Assembly (NCBI GenBank): GCA_001044195.1
Contig: LFCU01000259.1
Location: 1-57,118, forward strand
From: Candidatus Achromatium palustre
Lineage (GTDB): Bacteria; Pseudomonadota; Gammaproteobacteria; Chromatiales; Chromatiaceae
Direction: 5' to 3'
DNA: 57,118 nucleotides
Part shown: positions 51,104 to 57,118 of the stretch, piece by piece
Position numbering within the stretch: position 1 is the first letter of the stretch
Layout: every line of letters begins with the position of its first letter
Translations under genes and position numbers: made by a program
The notes under the pieces: generated by a model
Told to the model about the DNA's origin: nothing
Database searches by the model: none
What the model saw: the letters and a program-made list of their open reading frames with translations, nothing else

Positions 51104-53518
51104 ATGCGCCATAATTTATTTTTAAGTATTTTTTTAGCTTTACTTTTTAACATTGTAGCTCCTGTAATACAGGCTAAAGATGTTCTGCCATCTAAAATAG
51201 CGAACCCAAGAGATAATAATAGCCCTGCTATTCCAAAAGACAGTCGCCAAACAGTTATAGAGGATAGTCAGACTAGTGGAAATGACAGCAGCACTACTAT
51301 TACCAAAGACAGTAGCCAAACAGTTACTGTTGATATTCAGCCTAGTGTAGATAACAGCAGCACTACTATTGACAGTAGTCAGACTATTATAGATGATAAT
51401 CCAACTATTGTAGATGACAGCAGTGCTAGTATTACCAAAAACAGTAGCCAAACGGTTACAGACAACACTATCCAACACCAAACAGTTGCAGATCCAGCAT
51501 ACTTGCGTACCACATTACCTGAATCTGCCTTTATCTACTTAAGAGTTCCAAACTTATGGGGCCTACTAGGTGCCCCAAGTGGCAACATATTTGATAAACT
51601 CCTACGCACCGAAGCCCATATAAAAGCTATCTTAGGAATACGTAGTGGCATCATAGAACACTTTTTGCCTCATGTACCTGCTGATTTACAAGATACCACC
51701 AAATTCTTCCTAGCCGAAATTAGATCACCCCTAGAACTAGCCATACTAGCACCTACATCAGCACAAGCTTATGGCCCAAGCATTCCTGAAGTACTACTTA
51801 CTGTAACCTTTAACCAATCAGAACCTGCTGCGATAAATAGAGCACTACAAGCATTAATAACCCAATTCCCAGGTGTTGATCTCTTAGTACCACTACAAAA
51901 GGATGGCAATGGCCAACTAGCAGCCTTTGGTATGCCAATTCAAATGTACTTTGATACTACACAGCATCGTTTATTCTTAAGACTTTCCCTATCTAACAAC
52001 GCTAAATCGTTACAACAACGCCTAGCAGAACTAACACCTACACCAAATCATCCCATACACACTGTAGAAACTAGTATTGATGCTAGCGGCCAGGGCCTAT
52101 TGATGTGGTTTAGCCCAGCTAAACTATTAAAAGTCGCAGAAAGATTAGGCAGATTTAGGGAAGTAGTCATGCTCCGTGCTACTGGATTAGCTGAAGCTAA
52201 AGCCATAGCCCTAGGTATGGGCGGTAGTGGTGGCAAGCAACGCATCAAAATGCTATTAGATATGCCCCAAGTTGGCTTAAGGAAGCTATTACCTGGTTTA
52301 CATTCTGATGTCCCATTTATGGCTGCACCAGGATTAGATACTGTATTGATGCTAGGCTTACCTACAGAAAAAGATATTGCCCATTTTGAAGATGCTATCC
52401 GGCCCATGATGTCCACTTCCAATTATCAGGTTTATGAAGCTGGCAAAGCGCAACTGGAACAAGCTACAGGCCTTAATATTGGACAATTAGCCGCAACATT
52501 CGGTGGCGAACTTTTAGCCTTACATGACCAATCTGGATACTATTTAGCATTAGGAGTACGAGATCAGACGAACTACAATACCCTATTGACTAATTTAGTA
52601 CGCACCTTCAAATTACAGCATGAAACTAGAGAATTGCTTGGCACCAAATTTCATCATCTCAAAATAATATTACCCTCAGAAGTAGATGATCCTGAAATGC
52701 CAGGTTTATTAAGGACTTTTGTAGATCAACCTACACATGTCTATTGGGCTGAAGATTCTGGATACTTACTATTTTCAGATGTACCACAAGTCCTTATGGA
52801 TCATATCCAAGCTTTTAAAAAACGAAGTGTCGCTAATTGGTTACGGGATAAACAGGGTGTAGACCCTTCTGGAGCTTTATTACTTGCTAGTCTCAGTAGC
52901 AAAGGGGTACCACAGTTTCTGTATCACTTTCATCTCTGGTTACTTACATACTTAGGCGATTTGACCAATCATCCTGTAGACCTGTTTACCTTTCCATCAG
53001 CTAGAGATTTAAATCTACCTAAAGCTGGAGCCTATAGTGTGCAGTTTACATCTTCACCTACTCAAGTTGCTTTAGAGTTAGTTTATGAAAGTAATCCTTT
53101 AGATGTATTACTAACCGTTGGTGGTTTACCTACAGTAGCATTTGCTGGTATTGCAGCCTCTATAGCCATTCCAGCTTTTTTGGCTAGTATTAATGAACCA
53201 AAAGCTGTCGAAGTTCCACCAGGCACCATTAAAACTATAGTAGCTATTCGTAATCAGTTAGAAGAATTATATATGTTGATGGAAAAATATCCATCTACTT
53301 TTGAAGCGGATTTATTAGTAGATAGATTACCAATGCTTCCAGATGCAACACTAAATTTGGAACCAGATACTGGTGTAGTTACTATTAACTTTTCTGAAAC
53401 TTCAGATCATCCAGGTGATTTGATTCTTGTACCAAGCCGCACTTTACAAAATAATATCGAATGGACCTGTCAAGGCTCATTAGCTACAGCAATGCCTGCT
53501 GAAGTATGTCCACAGTAA
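51104..53518 (+). CDS. Secreted DUF3352-like protein with a pilin-like C-terminal region, 804 residues
   Basis: A signal peptide (MRHNLFLSIFLALLFNIVAP, cleavage probably after VIQA) is followed by a low-complexity region at about 30-125 with repeated DSSxTITKDSSQTV units. The body (about 130-660) has repeated 'VPFMAAPGLDTVLMLGLP' and 'GELLALHDQSGYYLALGV' type segments like DUF3352 proteins. The C-terminal 135 residues resemble a type IV pilin: a hydrophobic AFAGIAASIAIPAFLAS stretch, then a globular part ending IEWTCQGSL and AEVCPQ, with a Cys pair as in pilin D-loops. The ATG at 51104 has AAGAGG 8 bases upstream. It overlaps the DUF945 gene by 13 bases. Location is probably the periplasm or outer surface; function is unknown. 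Confidence 0.75.
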   Translation: MRHNLFLSIFLALLFNIVAPVIQAKDVLPSKIANPRDNNSPAIPKDSRQTVIEDSQTSGNDSSTTITKDSSQTVTVDIQPSVDNSSTTIDSSQTIIDDNPTIVDDSSASITKNSSQTVTDNTIQHQTVADPAYLRTTLPESAFIYLRVPNLWGLLGAPSGNIFDKLLRTEAHIKAILGIRSGIIEHFLPHVPADLQDTTKFFLAEIRSPLELAILAPTSAQAYGPSIPEVLLTVTFNQSEPAAINRALQALITQFPGVDLLVPLQKDGNGQLAAFGMPIQMYFDTTQHRLFLRLSLSNNAKSLQQRLAELTPTPNHPIHTVETSIDASGQGLLMWFSPAKLLKVAERLGRFREVVMLRATGLAEAKAIALGMGGSGGKQRIKMLLDMPQVGLRKLLPGLHSDVPFMAAPGLDTVLMLGLPTEKDIAHFEDAIRPMMSTSNYQVYEAGKAQLEQATGLNIGQLAATFGGELLALHDQSGYYLALGVRDQTNYNTLLTNLVRTFKLQHETRELLGTKFHHLKIILPSEVDDPEMPGLLRTFVDQPTHVYWAEDSGYLLFSDVPQVLMDHIQAFKKRSVANWLRDKQGVDPSGALLLASLSSKGVPQFLYHFHLWLLTYLGDLTNHPVDLFTFPSARDLNLPKAGAYSVQFTSSPTQVALELVYESNPLDVLLTVGGLPTVAFAGIAASIAIPAFLASINEPKAVEVPPGTIKTIVAIRNQLEELYMLMEKYPSTFEADLLVDRLPMLPDATLNLEPDTGVVTINFSETSDHPGDLILVPSRTLQNNIEWTCQGSLATAMPAEVCPQ

Positions 53519-54690
53519 CCACAAAACCTGCTACTTCTACTTACAACTGGCGTTTCATTGCCAGTATTGTAGGTGGAGGGATTATCTTAGCGGTAGGGAT
53601 ATTATTTATTCTTACCGCTATTACGGCTTACGTAACAAGGCTTAGACTCCAAGAACACCTAAGTCCTTTGCAAAGCAAAGGCCAGTTTGAGATTAAGAAA
53701 CTAGATGGTGGTCCATATTGGTCACAAATTAAGTTACATTTTGTAAGATCTGATATATATCTAAACGCGACCTTGCAACATTTCGGTTTAAATAGTAATA
53801 TCATTGGTACCATCGAGCCTACCAACCAGATTAAAATATCTCAACCTAATCTAGGTACCAATTCTGGCAAACCCCTTGCTACTTTAACAGGCTATATTCA
53901 CTCACACTTGTGGAATAACAATATATCTGGAAAACTAATTGCTAATGGAAATCCATACACCGTCCCAACTTCTCATAATACAACTTGGCAGCTTGCCACC
54001 TGGAAGGCACAACTAATTGGAACTAATCAAACCACAAAATTAGAGTTACAGCTACCCAATATCGCATTACTAACAGCTAATAGAAAAACTGCAAACTTAC
54101 AAGATCTAAAAATCTCTCTAAATCGTCACTTATTAGATACAGAACCTCATGAACAGTTAGATCTAAAATTCACTCTCGCTACAGGATTTGGGCAGTTATT
54201 AACAGGCATGTTAAAAAGTGGCGGGATTGATCTAAAATTAGGCGTTGTTAAACAAGAGCAGGCGCAATCTTTTGATCTTCAAATTAACGCTAAAAATTTA
54301 AATCATCAAGGGCTGCCGTTGATACAGCTAACCTCATTTAAACACCAGACTATAGGTACATTTCATACTCCCAAGCATGAGATGGCATGGTGGGATGCTA
54401 ATCTACAGCTAGATACAGCATCTAATTATGGGCCGATACAGGCTAAAGTTAATATTGTGGGGCCTAATAATATTAAGATGCTAATGCGGCAATCAGGGCG
54501 TATTAGGATACAGGCTAGTGTACCTATGGCATTGTGGCAAATATTTCAAATGTGGCAAGAAGAGTCGGCACAGGTTCTTATTGCTAACGGTATTGCTAAA
54601 CCACAGGGTACTTCTATAGTGTTTAATACATTGTTGCGCAATGGCACCTGGCATGTGCCAAAAACATCTACTCCTAATAATCCACCGTAG
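53506..54690 (+). CDS. DUF945-family (YdgA-like) protein, 394 residues
   Basis: One N-terminal membrane helix (FIASIVGGGIILAVGILFILT at about 17-37) is followed by a long, beta-rich periplasmic part. Phrases such as GFGQLLTGMLKSGGIDLKLGV and IPTHEMAWW-like FHTPKHEMAWWDANLQL fit the DUF945/YdgA family of gammaproteobacterial inner-membrane proteins, whose function is poorly known. It begins 13 bases inside the end of the preceding gene, so the two are coupled and may work together at the envelope. Assignment is by overall layout. Confidence 0.7.
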   Translation: MSTVTTKPATSTYNWRFIASIVGGGIILAVGILFILTAITAYVTRLRLQEHLSPLQSKGQFEIKKLDGGPYWSQIKLHFVRSDIYLNATLQHFGLNSNIIGTIEPTNQIKISQPNLGTNSGKPLATLTGYIHSHLWNNNISGKLIANGNPYTVPTSHNTTWQLATWKAQLIGTNQTTKLELQLPNIALLTANRKTANLQDLKISLNRHLLDTEPHEQLDLKFTLATGFGQLLTGMLKSGGIDLKLGVVKQEQAQSFDLQINAKNLNHQGLPLIQLTSFKHQTIGTFHTPKHEMAWWDANLQLDTASNYGPIQAKVNIVGPNNIKMLMRQSGRIRIQASVPMALWQIFQMWQEESAQVLIANGIAKPQGTSIVFNTLLRNGTWHVPKTSTPNNPP

Positions 54691-54764
54691 GTTGGGGAGC
54701 ATATCCGCTAGGTGTGGGAGTCTCCGCTAGCCAATTATTGTGCATTGGTTGCAAATTAAACCAT

Positions 54765-55031
54765 GTAGGGAGGGAGAGCGAAGCGATCCCGCCTCAAATT
54801 TAATAATACCTAAATTATTCTGGTGCCGAGGTGCTGCCTCGGCACCTTGTGTGGCAGCTCTGCCGCTTTTTAATTACCAAGAATATTTAAAAATATATGG
54901 CTTAAGCCACTAAAATGGGTGCCAAGGCAGAGCCTCGGCACCAGATGCCATACGTTATTGAAAAGTTATAAAATTATGAGATGGAATAACATTTTCAAAA
55001 TAGGCGGGATCGCTTCGCTCTCCCGCCCTAC
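54765..55031. repeat. 267-bp nested palindromic repeat region before trpD
   Basis: The outer arms of 30 bases (54765-54794 and 55002-55031) match at 29 of 30 positions when inverted. Inside are GTGCCGAGG...CCTCGGCAC hairpins (54822-54849) and a 67-base unit (54908-54974) that recurs inverted at 56977-57045. It fills most of the 410-base gap between the DUF945 and trpD genes. It may end transcription from the left or be a composite of miniature elements. Confidence 0.7.
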
Positions 55032-55100
55032 GGTCTCTGCAATCTAACGGATACGCCCTAGGTTGGGTTGCCATCCACTGGTTTTTGAGGAATTTTCAAA

Positions 55101-56138
55101 ATGGACATGAAAGACGCTATTAAAAAAGTCGTTTCGCGTTGTGACCTAAACAAAGAAGAAATGACTGCCATCATGCACCTAATCATGACTGGCAACGCAA
55201 CACCAGCCCAAATTGGTGGATTTCTAGTAGGCTTAAGTATAAAAGGCGAAACCGTACCAGAAATTACTGCCGCAGCAACCGTAATGCGCGAGCTTGCCAC
55301 TGGTATTAACATTTCAGGGCTGCCACATATTGTAGATATTGTAGGTACCGGAGGCGATGTAACCTCTACCTTTAACATCTCTACAGCCAGCATGTTCTTA
55401 GCCGCTGCCGCAGGCTGCACTGTTGCCAAACATGGTAATCGCTCAGTATCCAGCTCATCAGGCAGTGCCGATGTACTAGAAACTGCTGGAATCCGTTTAG
55501 ACCTAACTCCCCAACAAGTAGAACGGTGTATTAAAGAACTAGGGATCGGCTTTATGTTTGCCCCTACCCATCACAGTGCCATGCGTTATGCCGTTGGTCC
55601 CCGCAAAGAACTAGGCATTCGTACCATATTTAACATCTTAGGGCCATTAACTAATCCGGCGCAGGTCTCCAACCAAGTACTAGGTGTCTTTAGCCCAGAT
55701 CATCTACAGCCTCTAGCCGAAGTATTACAACAATTAGGCAGCACACATGCCCTAGTAGTTCACAGTCAAGATGGTATGGATGAAATCAGTATTAGTGCTG
55801 ATACTAACATAGCGGAATTACGGGATGGTACAATCCATAACTATAGTATTAAGCCAGAAACTTTTGGTATCCAAAGAGTCTCTCAACAAACCATCCAAGT
55901 TAAAGGCCCTGAAGAAAGTCTCGAAACAATATGTGCTGTATTAGACAATCAACCAAGTCCAGCCCGCGATATTGTAGCTTTAAATGCCGGAGCCGCTATT
56001 TACGTATCTGGTGTTGCCAATTCTCTAGAGAATGGTTATGCGCAAGCTCAAAAGACACTTCAGGATGGCAGTGCTCGTGCTAAATTTGAAGGTCTTATCG
56101 CTCTTACCCAACGTTTAGCTACAGCAAACGGTACTTAA
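55101..56138 (+). CDS. trpD: Anthranilate phosphoribosyltransferase
   Basis: It transfers phosphoribose from PRPP to anthranilate, the second step of tryptophan synthesis. The PRPP-binding [17 protein letters not shown] and [18 protein letters not shown] motifs are complete, as is [25 protein letters not shown]. At 345 residues it is a stand-alone TrpD rather than a TrpGD fusion. GAGGA lies 9-10 bases upstream of the ATG at 55101; a second ATG follows 6 bases later. trpC follows after 6 bases. trpE and trpG are not in the window. Confidence 0.97.
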   Translation: MDMKDAIKKVVSRCDLNKEEMTAIMHLIMTGNATPAQIGGFLVGLSIKGETVPEITAAATVMRELATGINISGLPHIVDIVGTGGDVTSTFNISTASMFLAAAAGCTVAKHGNRSVSSSSGSADVLETAGIRLDLTPQQVERCIKELGIGFMFAPTHHSAMRYAVGPRKELGIRTIFNILGPLTNPAQVSNQVLGVFSPDHLQPLAEVLQQLGSTHALVVHSQDGMDEISISADTNIAELRDGTIHNYSIKPETFGIQRVSQQTIQVKGPEESLETICAVLDNQPSPARDIVALNAGAAIYVSGVANSLENGYAQAQKTLQDGSARAKFEGLIALTQRLATANGT

Positions 56139-56144
56139 AAAACC

Positions 56145-56969
56145 GTGAATACACCACCTGACATCTTACAGAAAATTATCAAGCAAAAACGACAAGAGCT
56201 TATACAGGATAAAATTCATAAACCTTTAGAAAAACTACAAGCAATTCTATCTAAAAGAACTCCACCATTACGAGGATTTGCCGCTCAACTTGCAGCCCGT
56301 ATTAATGCAGGCAAACCTGGGATTATTGCGGAAATTAAACAGGCATCTCCTAGCAAAGGTGTATTACGCGCTGATTTTGATCCAGAACAATTGGCAATAA
56401 GCTATGAAAATGGTGGTGCTACCTGTCTTTCTGTATTAACAGATAAAGCATTTTTTCAAGGTAGACCTTCTGATCTACTTAGTGCCCGCAATATTTGTTC
56501 GCTGCCAGTGTTACGTAAAGATTTTATCATAGATCCATATCAGGTATATCGGTCGCGTAGTATGGGAGCGGATGCTATATTGCTCATAGTAGCCTGTTTA
56601 GACGATGCGACCCTAAACAACCTCCATAAGTTAGCTCAAGAGCTAGGTTTAGATGTACTGGTAGAAGTACATAATAGCTTAGAATTAGAACGTGCATTAG
56701 TAATAGAACCTAAAATCCTTGGCATTAATAATCGCAATCTACATACTTTTGAAGTAAATTTAGCCACCACTGTAGATCTTGTAAAGCAAATACCCAAAGA
56801 TGCTTTAGAAAACATTATATTAGTCACTGAAAGTGGGATAAGCACTGCATTCGACATAGAATTAATGCATAATAACGGTGTGCATAGCTTTCTAATCGGC
56901 GAAGCCTTTATGAAAGCGAAAAATCCTGGAAGAGAGTTAGCAGAATTATTTGTCCAAAAATTCACATAG
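56145..56969 (+). CDS. trpC: Indole-3-glycerol phosphate synthase
   Basis: It closes the indole ring in tryptophan synthesis. The TIM-barrel motifs are IIAEIKQASPSKG (catalytic Glu and Lys), LSVLTDKAFFQG, VLRKDFIIDPYQVYRSRSMG (catalytic Lys), and ILGINNRNLHTFEV followed by VTESGIS. At 274 residues it is a stand-alone TrpC without a fused TrpF. The start is GTG at 56145, 6 bases after the trpD stop, so it depends on translation of trpD. No trpF is visible in the remaining 149 bases. Confidence 0.97.
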   Translation: MNTPPDILQKIIKQKRQELIQDKIHKPLEKLQAILSKRTPPLRGFAAQLAARINAGKPGIIAEIKQASPSKGVLRADFDPEQLAISYENGGATCLSVLTDKAFFQGRPSDLLSARNICSLPVLRKDFIIDPYQVYRSRSMGADAILLIVACLDDATLNNLHKLAQELGLDVLVEVHNSLELERALVIEPKILGINNRNLHTFEVNLATTVDLVKQIPKDALENIILVTESGISTAFDIELMHNNGVHSFLIGEAFMKAKNPGRELAELFVQKFT

Positions 56970-56976
56970 ATATCCA

Positions 56977-57045
56977 GTAACTTTTCAATAATGTATAGTG
57001 CTTGGTGCCGAGGTTCTGCTTCGGCATCCATTTTAGTGGCTCTAC
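56977..57045. repeat. GTAACTTTTCAATAA / TGGTGCCGAGG dispersed repeat unit
   Basis: These 69 bases match the reverse complement of 54908-54974 along their length, including GTAACTTTTCAATAA, TTGGTGCCGAGG and ATTTTAGTGGCT. It directly follows trpC. Confidence 0.75.
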
Positions 57046-57118
57046 CTAGTTCTACTTTGTCATATTACCAAATAAGACCTTTATTTTATTGAAAACAATA
57101 CTTTGCATCAATTCTTTG
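57046..57118. mobile_element. MITE of the TTCTACTTTGTCA family, copy 3 (cut by the window edge)
   Basis: It starts with the 17-bp end CTAGTTCTACTTTGTCA, and its core matches copy 1 (24636-24743) almost base for base. The right end lies outside the window. Confidence 0.85.

Noticed and set aside
51140-51481. 113-codon frame on the minus strand opposite the DSS repeats
   Set aside because: It mirrors the low-complexity repeat of the secreted protein and has no start context; a shadow of the real gene.

Overview
The window is AT-rich bacterial DNA and most likely comes from a gammaproteobacterium. The support is an E. coli-sized IlvD, an LptG permease, DUF2937- and DUF945-type proteins, a trpD-trpC pair and many short repeats of kinds common in large, IS-rich gammaproteobacteria. 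A sulfur-oxidising Thiotrichales-like host is a guess from overall character only. I see no rRNA, tRNA, CRISPR array, plasmid or phage structure.

Layout. (1) 1-4870, plus strand: the end of an unidentified gene, a 1126-residue alpha-2-macroglobulin-like protein with an intact thioester motif, and an unidentified 317-residue protein. (2) 4871-5340: an internally deleted IS1-family element and the broken end of another repeat. (3) 5340-44430, all minus strand: a surface-polysaccharide (O-antigen or capsule type) locus of about 39 kb. (4) 44431-45873: a gene-free junk region rich in palindromic elements. (5) 45874-56969, plus strand: housekeeping and envelope genes ilvD, lptG, a CBS-domain gene, a DUF2937 gene, a secreted protein with a pilin-like tail, a DUF945 gene, trpD and trpC.

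Read in its own direction (right to left), the polysaccharide locus starts with a B12-type radical SAM protein. An ulosonic-acid module follows: a NeuA-HAD fusion, a GmhA-like isomerase, a NeuB-like synthase, a second NeuA-like enzyme, a class III aminotransferase, a VOC protein, a methyltransferase, a sugar isomerase and two SDRs. A DUF4258/YgiT-type pair sits inside it. Next come a methyltransferase and an LIC12162-like transferase. A second block has an HpcH/HpaI aldolase, a KdsB-like cytidylyltransferase, a radical SAM protein, a 2-hydroxyacid dehydrogenase, an epimerase, a HAD phosphatase and a cyclase. Further along are another sugar isomerase, SDR and methyltransferase, a large surface-carbohydrate protein, a CDP-hexose module (DegT aminotransferase, rfbF, rfbG, RmlC-like), UDP-xylose synthase, an ABC exporter and four glycosyltransferases. 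Tight spacing and many 1-13 bp stop/start overlaps indicate long co-transcribed units. The final sugar structures cannot be read from sequence.

The most striking observation is at 22.5-25.0 kb. A putative sugar O-methyltransferase gene there is bounded by two sequences with the architecture of integron attC sites, including an extrahelical base. The gene therefore looks like an integron cassette embedded in a polysaccharide operon, with no integrase in view. Its outer recombination point coincides with the truncation point of a HAD gene, and a 223-bp miniature transposon with a 7-bp target duplication has inserted into the attC loop. Around it, two HAD-cyclase copies have decayed reciprocally and share a 182-bp nearly identical segment. 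Several other miniature inverted-repeat elements occur, one of which has rewritten the C-terminus of an SDR gene.
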